DNA of 64,000 bases, taken from assembly GCA_025175895.1 (NCBI GenBank), contig CM046001.1, forward strand, positions 47,057,719-47,121,718. The letters run 5' to 3'. Under the pieces are notes generated by a model, which was given only the letters and a program-made list of their open reading frames with translations, was not told the DNA's origin and did not search any database. The stretch comes from Wurfbainia villosa (lineage: Eukaryota; Streptophyta; Magnoliopsida; Zingiberales; Zingiberaceae). Positions within the stretch are counted from its first letter, which is position 1, and the number at the start of each line of letters is the position of its first letter. The position numbers were made by a program, and so were the translations under genes. Positions 35,836 to 47,619 of the stretch are shown in pieces.

Positions 35836-36957
35836 TGTTGGATCGATGCGGTTCGCTAGAGGGGGGGGTGAATAGCGAAAGAAAATTTTTCTCGTACGAA
35901 CTCGTTTTAAAAGAAAACTTATATGCAGCGGAAAGATAAGCAAAACAAAAAGTAAAGGAGACAATAGACACAAGAGATTTACTTGGTTCGTAGCCGAAGG
36001 CTACTACTCCAAGGCCCTAGTGGTCCTTGACCACGTACGGAGGGCAAAAGCACTAAAGGAACTCCTCCTCGTTAGAGGTAGGAGTTAATCGATACAAGAA
36101 GAAACCACAAAAACTTGAGGTAGAGGGACACTCCCCCTCTCCTCGTATACGATAAAAGCTCCGGAAATATAAATGACAAACTGATAACAAAAACTAAGAC
36201 CGACGTACAATAATAAAGAAAGTTAAACCTAGACGTCGGAATGGAAGGACTTCGTTGTCGTAGAGTTGCAGCGTAACGGAGGCTTTTGAGCACTTAGAAT
36301 TGTTGATGAAACCCTAGGTTTGGCCCTCCTTTTATAGCCTTTGAGCCCCTTTTCGAGTGGGTCTTCAACCAATCACAAATGGACACCAAACCGCTTTGAG
36401 GTGGAGTGATAAGCCTTGACTCCTCGAATCTGATCATTGACCATCAGTCGACTGATGGCCATCATCAGTCGACTGATGGCAGCATCAGTCGATTGATAAC
36501 CTTCCAGCGATCGGCGATACCGCGGCGTCGAGTCCTCCAGTAGCGATCGGTGATGCTTCACCGAGTCAAAGTTAGCTCAATAAAAACATAATTTCGATGG
36601 TCGTCGACCATCTGATCTCGACCTAGACCATCTATAAGATGTCTTTGGTCGGATCTACGCTTAAGATCATCCCCGTAAAGAGGATACGACCTTACTTACT
36701 CTCGCACACACGAGCTTACCTCGATACTTACGTGTCGCTTTTGCTTCCGGCCTTCCACTCGATTCCTTCGGCTCCCTCCGAAGTAACTCGAGTATCGTCC
36801 GACCACCGCGGCTTCCTCCGGGTGTCGCTAGCCTTCAGCTCCAGCTATATCAATCTTCTGCACACTCGATTCAGCTCGTGAGAAAAATAGACTTAACTTT
36901 TGTGTCTTTGCTATAATCAAAACACAGGTTCGATTTCGGTGCCTCACTGCACCAACA
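35836..36957 (-). repeat. Inner SIRE-like 5' LTR
   Basis: 1,122 bp partner of 8646-9766. Here the palindromes CAGTCGACTG are intact (36444-36495), whereas the partner reads CGATCGATGG at the same places. Confidence 0.9.
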
Positions 36958-36962
36958 ATAAG

Positions 36963-37682
36963 TACAATAGAAGACTTTTAAAGAAAACTTATACCGACGA
37001 GGAAAAGAGTAAAACTAAAGTTTGATCGTCAGAGTAGTAGAGCTTCGCCGTAAAGATATCGGAGAGTCGAGGCATTGCGGAGGCTTTTTGGAGAGATTTT
37101 GATAATGGAAATGGGGTGGAGAACCCCTACTTTTATAGCCTTGGAAACCCTGGATGTTAAGATCTTTAACCAATGAGAGTAAGCCTCCTAGCCCTTGAGA
37201 AATGGAGATAAGCTTTGACTCTCCTCGAGGCTAATCCTTGACCAACGATCATTGCTACCCTTACGGTCATTTGCTAGATGAATCGATCCAAGCGATGCAA
37301 GCCCTCGATCGTGATGATAGGTTTTCAGTATGACGAAGAATTAGCTCGAAATGCAGTTAATATAAGTGAACTTGATGACCATTTACCATCTGATCTTGAC
37401 TTAGACTATCCATGGGAAGTATTGAGTCGGATCATCTCCTAAGGATGTCCTCATATAGAGGACATGACCTTACTTGCACTTACTCACACGAGCTTACCTC
37501 ACTTTTTTCCACTGAAGCTTCGCCCGATCACCATTGTTCCCTCTGGGTGTCGCTGACCTTCAGCTTTAGCTTAGCAATTCTGCACACTTGATTCAGCTCG
37601 AAAGACAATAAAATGAGCTTAACTTTGTATCATTTACTATAATCAAAACTCAGATTCGACTTAGGTGCCTACTGCACCAACA
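36963..37682 (-). repeat. Outer SIRE-like 3' LTR, right part
   Basis: Continues the LTR begun at 8324-8640 after the second ATAAG (36958-36962). It shares the 'cagctcgtgagaaa..cttaacttt' region with the inner LTR and ends at 'ctactgcaccaaca'. Both parts together give about 1.04 kb. Confidence 0.75.
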
Positions 37683-38631
37683 ATCTCCCCGTTTTTTATC
37701 TATGGTAAACCCGGACACAAAGTTAAGTAAATGATTTGAAGTGCATTAAATGAATGACATGCATAAGACATGAATGAGTTTGAAGTGCATGAATGACAAG
37801 AATAAAATATGAAGAAATGAGTATACTTAAATTAGCAAGTTAAATAGGAGTAAGAAAAATCTTTTTCAAGTGCTCCCCCTTGAGGAATCCTCCCCCTTGA
37901 CCGAGGGTGAATACTTGAAAAAGAATCTTGACCTTCCCCCTTGATGTGTGCTACTTTAAAAAGAACTTAAGTAATCAAAATTACTTAATATTGGCCTTAG
38001 TGTTTAAAATAGGTTTTAAGTTGAGGTAAAAAAAAAAATGATCCCTTAACTTTGGCCTTTTCTCCCCCTTTTGCCATAAATCAGAAAGAGCGGGGGAATT
38101 GAAAAACATAGTTCGAAAAATAAGTTTTAAGTCCAAGCATGTTCCAAATAAATTTTGAAAATAGTAATTTGAACATAAGCTCATCTATTTGGATGTACAA
38201 CTATTATTTGACTTGATTGATATGAGAGATCAACAAGTCTTGGTTATAGTTGGTTAATTTATGTAATTATACTCCGTGGTTCATGTCGATGCACTGAATC
38301 TACATCTGGAATCAGGAGTAAGGTCCTAACATCTCACGCCCATCTACGTGGCTAAGTACACAAACACATTAATCCTATGTGTTGTGAGATGTAATGACTC
38401 CTTAAATCTATAGGTTCATGATATCTAGGGTAAACCCTAAGCTAGTTCCATTAACATGAAACAGTAAATAATAGAGTATATAATATAATAAGAAAAATGC
38501 AAGTCCTACTCTATTACACACATGCCCAATTTTCGTCTAAGTAGACTAAATTCGGCTTCGGGTAGCGGCTAGGTAAAAAGATCGACTAGGTTAGACTTGG
38601 ATTCCTACTCTATTACACATATGCCCCAAAT
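37683..38631 (-). pseudogene. Outer SIRE-like 3' tail and last pol codons
   Basis: Begins with the purine tract (minus strand AACGGGGAGAT, next to 37682), followed by a noncoding tail like that at 9767-10647 of the inner element. At 38506-38603 lies the RNase H C-terminus, ending in the same KLGMCV-type residues and a stop. The coding part is cut at about 38603. A 'cctactctattacacayatgccc' string occurs at about 38504 and again at about 38604, marking the broken junction. Confidence 0.65.
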
Positions 38632-38977
38632 TGGTAGTCGACTGATGGGCCAGTCGAGGCGCCGCCTCGACTGGCGCCTTGGTTTGTGGCTGCCTAGTCG
38701 AGGCCAGTCGAGGTGCCACCTCGATTGGCGCCTTGCTTTGTGGCCGCCTAGCTGAGTCCAGTCGAGGCGCCCTTGCGTCTGTGGCCGTCGCTTAATCGCA
38801 GTCGATTTCTAATCGACACACGACAGTCGACTGATCATAATCTCAGTCGATTGCTGAGTGTTGACTCGGCTGTCAAGTGTCAAAACACTCGACCATTCAA
38901 CTGGTATAAAGCCCCAGTCAACTGACAACCTCAAACATGAGGTTTAACCCCAAGTATGGTGCCCCCATACTTGCTAG
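38632..38977 (-). repeat. N2 3' LTR (LTR-X), left part
   Basis: Contains CAGTCGACTG-type palindromes and 'cagtcgaggcgcc' units (38660-38780), then the segment shared with 1-1085. Cut at the GCTAG target site. Confidence 0.7.
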
Positions 38978-41188
38978 TGTTGGGTTTTCGGCACCGCGGC
39001 GTGTGTGTGTTCGATCATGTTTCATAAACATGAACACAGCAGAAGCAATAAAAATAATAAATCTACATTTATTACAACACACATAACACACGCATGCATA
39101 TTACAACAAGTGTAGACATAACCGTAAATTTAAATTTGCAATAAAAGGAAATTTATCTATGTTATACCTTTCGTATGACGTGTAGCGGGAACGACATTAA
39201 CCGGAACGATCCTCGCTAGAATCGTCTCTATCCGTATCCACGCCGAGTTCCTCGGGATGACTTCGCTAATCCATGAGCTTCTTCGTACGGGTTACTAGCC
39301 TCGTGTTGAAGACGACGTGATCGAGAGATGATCACGATCCGAATCCAAATTCGGATCCAAAAAATGAGTCCTCAAAACTCGCTTCTCCGGAGAGGTATTC
39401 GTCAACCAATTGACGAATCCATCGTCCTCCACCTCAGAGGATTACCGGAGATCGAATCCCCAGTAGTTTAGCCACTGTCGGAGCTCTAACCGTTGTCCAA
39501 ACGACGCTCCGACGTGAGGAGAGGAAGCTGTCCAGAAAACTGGACAGCTTGGTGGAGGAGTAGGCGCCGGCCAAAACAAGGAAGCCAAGTGCTCACCTTT
39601 TCACCGAGGCCTAGGAAGATCACCGGAGGGTCGCCGGAGGATCACCGGCTGAAGCTTGGACGCCGGCAAAGAGCTGGACGGCAGCTCAAGGGTTGGGCGG
39701 CAATGGAGTTGGAGTTGACGCCAACAAGAGGAAGAGGGGTTGGGCGGCCAAGCTAGGGTTTTGGATTAGGGCTTAATTATCCATTAAGCCCTCTTTTATA
39801 GAGAACTAATTCTCTTAATGGTTATTGGATCATAACCATTAGGCCCGTTAACCCGCTCCATTAAGATAAGTTAAAATAAACCAAACCATGATGGTTTATT
39901 TTAAGTTAAAACGAACCGAACCAACTTTTGGTTCATTCGTTTAAAATAAACCAAACCCTTTGGTTTATTCTCCTCCATTGGATTAGAGCCAAACCATTTT
40001 GGTTCATCCATTATGTCTTCATAAGACACGGCCCATCCACGCTTCCATTACGACTGAAACGATTTCATGCTCGCTTTATGTTTGGTCCAACCAAACTTAG
40101 TTTCTCTCGGTCTGAGAATCCCATTCTCAAGCTCGTTTTAAATCCTTCAGATTACGCTCGTTGTGCGTGTGACCAAATAGGTTCTCGGTTTATGTTGGCC
40201 GTCTATAATTAACCATTAATTATAGAACGATCATGAGTGGCACCTAGTAGTACATCATGATCCCCAATTAACCGAAAAAGATCAACGGTTGATCCAGAAC
40301 TATTTCTGAAACCCTTCAGCAGCTCGAATGATTCGTGCCCCATTCCCTTCACTCATCTTATACCCACTTGGTTCAGGACATGGTCTATTGTGTCCCCCCA
40401 CTAGGTCGACTACGTCACACCTAGCCCAAGTATCATTTCCTCGTCCTACGGATTCTAGTTACTCCACATGTATCGAAGAGTACCTTACTCTAAACATGTA
40501 ATGCTTTGGCCAAAGACTTTAGTAACAATCCGACGAGAGGCTATGGGTATACATCTCCTCGCAAGGAGTGGTGAATCCTTTATAGGCTATTCAAACACCT
40601 TCGATCACTTCGACTTATACCCAATCATCCCGGGTCCACATCTCCTTAGAGATGTTTGCTTAAGATGTCAAAGCATAAGTCTCCATGATCAAGATGACTT
40701 GAATACCGCAAGTCTAAGGAACATCGCACTTAAGCCACAGTAAGAACTTCATTGACATATTTATATATGCAGAGAACCATATGAAGTCTTACGGCTGGTC
40801 ACTCCAATGAACTAGTTACCATAACTAGCATCCACGATTAACTCCGGACATCACAATGTCTCCAGCCAGTGAGAATCAATTGCTTGGATACACCAAGGAG
40901 TATACCTCGTGCTAGTCTCGACAGAATTGATGGTGTCCAACTCCATCAATTCATTGACTAGGGATAATTCCGATATATCACAATTACACATGTAGAGATA
41001 CTCACTAGTTGTGATCCAATCACAAATTCTCTCATGCTGTGAATCGTATCGTGGACATTCAGTAAATGAGTTTAAGATCCAATCAAATACATGAAACATG
41101 TATACTCAAATAGTGAATCTTCATTTATCATATAAATGGTTCATACATAAGGCGATTGCCTTAGGACATCTCTCATATATTACTAACA
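38978..41188. mobile_element. Solo LTR, 2.2 kb
   Basis: Starts TGTTGGGTTTTCGG and ends ATTACTAACA, flanked by a perfect 5-bp duplication GCTAG (38973-38977, 41189-41193). Removing it rejoins the LTR-X sequence exactly as seen at 560-575. There are no internal terminal repeats, primer site or coding frame, so it is a single LTR left by LTR-LTR recombination, or less likely a non-autonomous element. It has a (GT)n start near 39001 and (39780-39990) several near-palindromic 'aaaataaaccaaacc' units. The superfamily is not decided. Confidence 0.85.
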
Positions 41189-41539
41189 GCTAGACCATCC
41201 TTAGCCTAGACCTAAGCCTTCTAGCCACCTCCGTCAGCCTCGCGCCTATCGGATCCCTCCAATTCATCCATGACTTGTTCATCCATACGCTAGCCTTCAG
41301 GTGCTTTCATTGGCTATTGTCATGCTTAGTCGGTCTATACCGCCAAGGCATATTGGACTTATGCTGTCAAGACTCCGCTTGGACTTTACGTCGCCAACCA
41401 TTGGACTTATGCTGCCAAGACTCCACCCTTGAACTTTACACTGCCAATATTATCCTTGGACTTCTCAATTGCCGAGACACAAGCTTGGACTTTCCCTTGC
41501 CAATACATGTTGGACTTTCCAAGCCAAGACCCATGCTTG
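41189..41539 (-). repeat. N2 3' LTR (LTR-X), middle part
   Basis: Continues from 38977. Holds degenerate 'gccaagactcc..ttggacttt' units and is cut at the N1 insertion site (GCTTG, 41535-41539). Confidence 0.75.
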
Positions 41540-42963
41540 TGTTGGGGGATATCGATTGGCCGGCTAGAGGGGGGTGAATAGCCCTCGTACGATGGATGTC
41601 GGAATTGCTCGTCGTACGTGTTTCGCTCTACAATATCGCACATCGCAGGAATAACAATAGAAATAACAATAATACTAACAACAATACAAGCATATCAAAT
41701 ACGCAAGCATATAGGTGGTTCGGAACCGAATGGTTCCTACTCCACGGGCAAGCTCCTCGAGCTCTAGAGATGCACACGACAATACTCAAACTCCTTCTCG
41801 ACTACACGTCGGAGGTGGAGAAACCTCTCACAAGCAATTACAACAGTAATATGAAATACAAGCAAATACACAAATACAATACACAAGAAAACTTTTACCG
41901 ATTGCTTTGATTGCTTTGCTTGTTGCTTGCTTTGATTGGCTCTTGAAGGACTGGAATGCAGCAGCAATTCCCCTCCAATAGCTCCACAAAAACCATGACA
42001 AAAACCTCCATCTTGAGCTATAAAAGGCCATCGCATTGTCTCACAACGGCCAGATCCACGTTGGACAAGTTCCAACGGATCACCTACCAGTCGACTGATG
42101 ATGCCCATCAGTCGACTGGTGACCCAGTAGTCGACTGCCTAGTCGGCTATGGAGTGTTCTGTGCTCGCGACACTCCCATCGATCATTGCCATCCTCGATC
42201 GACCGACTTCACGATCGCTACCCATGGCATGACCGCCAAGCACAAAACCCTAGCCTTACACCAGTCGAACTCTAGTCGACTTGGATCAGTCGAACCGGCA
42301 CCTATGCCAGTCGACTGATGTCAGGCAAAACCTCAAACACCAAGTTGTTTGAGCATCCGACCGTCGGGTAAACCCTCAAACATCAAGTTTGAGCCTCCGA
42401 CACTCAGTCTTAGCCACTTGGCCAAGTCCACCTTATCCCTCATGGAGTTCCCCACCAAAGCTCTCTTCCCTCGACCTACGTCCCTCGGATGCGCCAAGCG
42501 CATGGCTTCGCAACGCCATCCTTCGCGTCTCATGCCCTAGAAGTATGCTTCCCTTTGGGCTCACTCCATTCGCTCCCCGTCCGGTGGTCCCTCAGATGCA
42601 CCAAGCGCACGGCTTCGCAATGCCGTCCTTCACCGACTCAAGGACCCGAGCCTAGTGAACTTGCCAAGTTCTCAAGACTTCCCAAATGCACCAAGCGCAC
42701 TGCTTCGCAATGCATTTCTCACCAAGCACCAAGCGCACGACTTTGCAATGCTTTGGATTTCCCATGCCAAGCACCAAGCGCACGACTTCGCAATGCTTTG
42801 GACTTTCCCATGCCAAGGCTTCCCCCTTGGACTTCCACACCAAGCTCCATGCTTGGATTTTCCATGCCAACTCATGTTGGACTTTCCCATGACAATCCTA
42901 TGTCATGAGTTTTGTCTATCATCAAAATACCATCAAGGAACTGCTGGGCCGATTGCACCAACA
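41540..42963 (-). repeat. N1 3' LTR
   Basis: 1,424 bp. It has intact CAGTCGACTG words (42089-42135), and at 42490-42800 a minisatellite of about six units 'caccaagcgcacggcttcgc', which generates spurious long frames on both strands. Confidence 0.88.
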
Positions 42964-44530
42964 ATCTTCCCCTTTTTGATGATTGACAAAACTACCATCT
43001 CAAGTCTACCAATTCTCCCATATTGGCAATTCTCATATCCCAATGAGAATTCCAACGAACCCTAATTGGTAACTTGGTAACTTCTCCCCCTTTTTGACAT
43101 TACATCAAAAAGGTCCTCCCCAAGGGTATGAATGTCTCATATCCCAATGAGATCTTACAATCTCTCCCTTGGAGGAACACATGCCTACAATCTTTCTAGT
43201 GATCCCATATCACTCAAAGAGAGGCAACCCAATTTTCCTCCCATGAGGAAATACACATCCATCTTCCCATGATGGATACCTCCCCCTAGAGGCTTGGTCC
43301 CCATTGACCATTGCACCAACAATGTCCTTGGAGAGTCCCTAAGCCAATAGGAACATTAACCAAATCAAAATTAAGGCAAAGTTCAACAATGAACTCTCTT
43401 CTACCTTAAAATTGATACTCACCCTCAACCCAACTCCTAATCCATATCCAATGGATTTCCACCCCCTCTAATGCTCTCCCAAGCATATCCTAGGGTTAGG
43501 AGTGGTTAGGGGACCAAAACATGGCTAAACATGGGCCTAACTATCAAGTTTGGTCGACTCGTCGGATACGATCATTGGACTTACCATCGATCATTGCCAT
43601 TCTGATCCGATCGATAATCGATTATGATTTTGATTTGAAAAATGGATTTTCGAAATCCATAAGTAAATATACGTAATTTTAAAAATCTTGAAAATGCATA
43701 TGTATAATACTTATCCTAAACACTATGGGTGAAAAATATTGGAAATTTATTTTACCCATTAAATTAGGAGATTGATACAAAGTTCAAAATTTAAGAAAAG
43801 CTTCAATAAAGAGCCCTCTTTGTATCATCCCATTCAATGGTGATAGCTATCAAAAGATAGGCTTCACCAAGGTTTTTCGAAATGTTTTCAAAATGTTTTT
43901 CAAACCTTTATTTTCATTTTCTTAAACATCTCACCAATATCTAGATGTGTAAAACACATACAAGTCAAGTTTTTGTGAGATGTGGGTTTTGTTTTGTCTA
44001 TGTTCTCATGCATATTTCTAAGGCAATATTCTTTGATTCCCATCAAATCATGCCATAGTCCATAATTTCATTTTATTTATATGCATGATATGATTATGGC
44101 ATAAATATGATATAAATAAAAGCATATGCCAAAATCATGATGTCATGGCATGTGAATGAGATCTAGGCATACATGACATCTAAATATAAATCTAAACATG
44201 ATCATGACATTTTTATAGATAAGAAATGAAAATGATGTCATGACATGGCAAGGCAAATGAAGCATGGCAAGAAAAATATACTAAGGTATAAACTACCTAA
44301 GTGTCAAAATTAATTTTCCATTTCTAGGAATTAAATTCATTTTGCCTTAATGCCATTCATTTCCCTAGTGTGCCAAAAACCCAAAATGGCACACCAATAC
44401 CTCTAAGACCTAAATGTGCCAATTTAAATCATTTTTAACTTCTCAAGCACATTGGCACACCCTAATGTGTCAACTCTACTATGGTTAGGTTAACTACCCA
44501 TCCACTTAGGGTTGACACACTCTAACCCAT
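42964..44530 (-). other. N1 noncoding internal region
   Basis: About 1.57 kb, starting with the purine tract (minus strand TCAAAAAGGGGAAGAT). Rich in 'catgac', 'atgatgtcatg' and 'ggcaca' words (44050-44480). N2 has the same order and similar length. No frame is long enough to be pol. Confidence 0.7.
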
Positions 44531-45931
44531 TTAGCGTGAATCGATCACGCTTTTAGGAACCCAATATCTATTGGAGCTCCTTGGGTTAACAAGGTATTCT
44601 CTAGGGATAACTTCCCTAGATATTCCTAATGACCCTTTTAGGCTTTGAAGCCATAGTCTTTTGGGTCTTTCCTAGGTCAACTCTAGAGGTGACTCCTCCA
44701 TTGACCTTCTTAGTGGCTTTCTTGATTTTTCTTAAGTCCTTAGCCACTAAACACACACCATGGCTAGACTTAGGGATGACTTCCCTATTAGCCTTGGTTT
44801 TTCTAGACCTAGATGTTGTTCCATAATTAAATGGAACATTATGGTAGGACATAGGTTTGTGACCCAAACCCTTCTTGCCCTTAGATATTTCTTGCTTTCT
44901 AGGTCTTGACTTTTGGACATTTGACCCCTTAACCGAATTTGATATTATTTCTAGGGTCTTCTCCAATTTTTCTAGCCTTAACCTCAAGGCTTGGTTTTCT
45001 AGCTCTAATTTCCTCAATTTTGAATTTTCATTAGATTTTTGAGAAATGATTTTCTTTTTAGGCATGTGCCTAGATTTCTTGGGATCAACACCCAAGTTTT
45101 CTTTAATTCTCCTAATTGACTCCCTAGGTAAAATAGATCTAGTGTTTTGAGTCCTAGGTTTGTCCTTAGTTATATGAACATGCTTGGCACCTAGACAATA
45201 CACCTTATTATTTCTCTTAGCATGCTTTTCATTTATAATAGCAAGTGAACTAACACAATGTGCTCTTTGCTCTTGATTTTGGGAACACCGGCATCCTTTG
45301 ACTTTGGGTTGACTTTTGGTGTCGATGCCTTCTTCTTAGCCAATTTAGGGCATTTGCTCTTATAATGCCCTTTCTCCCTACACTCAAAGCATATTATGTG
45401 ATTTTTATTTAAAATAATAACACTTGAGTTACCTAGGGAGGTGGTGGAGGCCTCTTCACTTCTTCCGAAGGTAGAAGCTTCATCTTGATCTTTCTTCGGA
45501 GTAGAAACCCTTTCCTCCCCTTCAATGCTAGAGGTGGAGGTCTCCACCAAATCATCCACATCTTCAAAGGTGGATGATGATTCTTCTTCGGCATTCTCCT
45601 CTACTTGTGCCGATTGGGAATTTTCTTGGAATTTCATTACCTTATTCCATAATTCTCTTGCATCCCTATAATTACCCAATCTAGACCAAATAGTGTTAGG
45701 TAACAAATCACTAATCAACTTGATTACCTTGAGATTTGTCTTGAAGTCTTTGATTTGGTCTTGGGTCCATTTTGACTTCTCAATTGGCTTGTTGTACTTG
45801 TCCCTAGGCATTTCAAAACCGTTTTCTATAATAATCATAAAATCAAAATCGGTTTCGAGATATACCTCCATCCGTTTCCTCCACCAAGCAAAATCTCCAT
45901 CGAATTTCGGTGGATGGATGAAGCCGGCCAT
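44531..45931 (-). pseudogene. N1 gag, two frameshifts
   Basis: Starts at ATG 45931 (MAGFIHPPKFDGDFAWWRKR), a copia UBN2-like gag. An acidic Ser/Glu linker follows, then zinc knuckle CFECREKGHYKSKC (C-x2-C-x4-H-x4-C, about 45355-45400). The first frame stops at 45233 after a likely 1-base loss near 45260. The second (45203-44616) carries a Lys-rich coiled coil (LRKLELENQALRLRLEKLEK). After another small loss near 44620 the last codons read YWVPKSVIDSR and stop at 44531, the same end as in N2. It would form particles; the enzymes must come from a relative. Confidence 0.82.
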
Positions 45932-45972
45932 TAGTAGTGCTCTTGCGACGGTTAGTCCTTGAAGAGCAACCT

Positions 45973-45986
45973 GGCTCTGATATCAC
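45973..45986 (-). other. N1 primer-binding site (tRNA-Met type, one change)
   Basis: The minus strand reads GTGATATCAGAGCC, differing from TGGTATCAGAGCC by one base, beside the 5' LTR edge at 45988. Confidence 0.75.
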
Positions 45987-45987
45987 T

Positions 45988-47453
45988 TGTAGGGGATCGA
46001 TTGGCCGGCTAGAGGGGGGGGTGAATAGCCCTCGTACGATGGATGTCAGAATTCGTTCGTTCGTCGTACGTGCTCGTCTACAATTGTCGTTAATATGCAG
46101 CGCAATAACAATAGAAATAACAATAATACTAACAACAATACAAGCACATCAAATACGCAAGCATATACGTGGTTCGGAACCGAATGGTTCCTACTCCACG
46201 GGCGAGCTCCTCGAGCTCTAGAGATGCACACGGCAATACTCAAACTCCTTCTCGACTACACGTCGGAGGTGGAGAAACCTCTCACAAGCAATTACAACAG
46301 TAATATGAAATACAAGCAAATACACAAGGAAACTTACACCGATTGCTTTGATTGCTTTGCTTGTTGCTTGCTTTGATTGGCTCTTGAAGGGAATCGGCGG
46401 CAAATTCCTCCAATAGCTCCACAAAAACCATGGCAAAAACCTCCATCTCGAGCTCCTTTTATAACTGCATCGAGCATTTTTTCGCGCTAGCGATCGCCAA
46501 AAGGCCCCGATCGGCGCCTATGCTCGTTGTCTCACAACGGCCAGATCCACGTTGGACAAGTTCCAACGGATCACCTACGATCGTGATGATGCCCATCGAT
46601 CGGTGACTCAATCGGCGCCCGATCGGCTATGGAGTGTTTTGTGCTCGCGACACTCCCATCGATGCGCCATCCCTCGGCGATCCTAGCTGCGATCGGCGAT
46701 CGATTGATCCGATCCCATGGCGATCGGCGGCACAAAACCCTAGCCTTACACCAGTCAAACTCTAGTCGACTTGGATCAGTCGAACCGGCACCTATGCCAG
46801 TCGACTGATGTCGGGCAAAACCTCAAACACCAAGTTGTTTGAGCATCTGACCGTCGGGTAAACCCTCAAACATCAAGTTTGAGCCTCCGACACTCAGTCT
46901 TAGCCACTTGGCCAAATCCACCTTATCCCTCATGGAGTTCCCCACCAAAGCTCTCTTCCCTCAGCCTACGTATCTCGGATGCGCCAAGCGCACGGCTTCG
47001 CAACGCCATCCTTCACGTCTCATGCCCTAGAAGTATGCTTCCCTTTGGGCTCACTCCATTCGCTCCCCGTCCGGCGGTCCCTCGGATGCACCAAGCGCAC
47101 GACTTCGCAATGCCATCCTTCACCGACTCAAGGACCCGAGCCTAGTGAACTTGTCAAGTTCTCAAGACTTCCCAAATGCACCAAGCGCACTGCTTCGCAA
47201 TGCATTTCTCACCAAGCACCAAGCGCACGGCTTCGCAATGCTTTGGATTTCCCATGCCAAGTACCAAGCGCACGACTTCGCAATGCTTTGGACTTTCCCA
47301 TGCCAAGGCTTCCCCCTTGGACTTCCACACCAAGCTCCATGCTTGGATTTTCCATGCCAACTCATGTTGGACTTTCCCATGACAATCCCATGTCATGAGT
47401 TATGTCTATCATCAAAATACCATCAAGGTACTGCTGGGTCGATTGCACCAACA
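45988..47453 (-). repeat. N1 5' LTR
   Basis: 1,466 bp partner of 41540-42963. The region 46570-46740 differs from its partner mainly where the partner has CAGTCGACTG (here CGATCG), while flanking sequence is almost identical. It has the same minisatellite at 46978-47290. Confidence 0.88.
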
Positions 47454-47619
47454 TCTTGGACTTTCCTTGCCAACCCATGTTGGACTTTCCATGCCAAGTA
47501 CACAAGACTTGGACTTTTCCATAACAATCACATTGTCATACATTTTTGTCGAACATCAAAACATCGCTCGAGTCAAACTCAAGTCTGGTCAATCATGACC
47601 TGGGTCGATTGCACCAACA
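47454..47619 (-). repeat. N2 3' LTR (LTR-X), right end
   Basis: Final piece of the LTR ('gattgcaccaaca' at 47619). Closely similar to 920-1085. Confidence 0.8.

Larger units (their letters stand above)
8646..36957 (-). mobile_element. Inner SIRE-like Ty1/copia retrotransposon, complete but interrupted
   Basis: Complete element with both LTRs (8646-9766 and 35836-36957; TGTTGG...CCAACA), flanked by a perfect 5-bp target duplication ATAAG (8641-8645, 36958-36962). Beside the 5' LTR, 35822-35833 is the complement of TGGTATCAGAGC, the initiator tRNA-Met primer site; beside the 3' LTR is a purine tract. Gag (UBN2-type with zinc knuckle and coiled coil) and pol in copia order (protease, integrase, RT, RNase H) are recognisable but frameshifted. 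The Athila array (14307-33796) sits inside gag. Without it the element is about 8.8 kb. SIRE/Maximus assignment rests on the GIFLGYSTTSRAYRVYN integrase-end motif and the gag layout. Confidence 0.85.
8324..38631 (-). mobile_element. Outer SIRE-like copia element, 3' part only, interrupted
   Basis: Own sequence is 8324-8640 plus 36958-38631; the rest is a younger nested element. It comprises one 3' LTR (start TTTTGGATCGATTTGAG, with TG worn to TT; end at 37682 'tgcaccaaca'), a purine tract beside it, a noncoding tail and the last codons of pol (stop at 38506-38508). Comparison with the inner element shows it is a related but distinct subfamily. It breaks off at about 38603-38631, where it meets LTR-X sequence in the opposite orientation to that on the left flank. 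Gag and most of pol are missing. Confidence 0.7.
41540..47453 (-). mobile_element. N1: complete gag-only SIRE-like retrotransposon
   Basis: Both LTRs are present (41540-42963, 45988-47453). The target duplication is GCTTG/TCTTG with one mismatch. A primer site resembling tRNA-Met (GTGATATCAGAGCC on the minus strand, about 45973-45986) borders the 5' LTR and a purine tract (42964-42978) the 3' LTR. The 3-kb internal region encodes gag only. The gag stop is followed by about 1.57 kb of noncoding DNA and there is no protease, integrase or RT. It sits inside the LTR of its relative N2, which shares the same design, so this is a non-autonomous lineage rather than one random deletion. Confidence 0.85.

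Noticed and set aside
42489..42908. 139-codon plus frame, repeated at 46979-47398
   Set aside because: Generated by the LTR minisatellite; also open on the opposite strand and in other registers.
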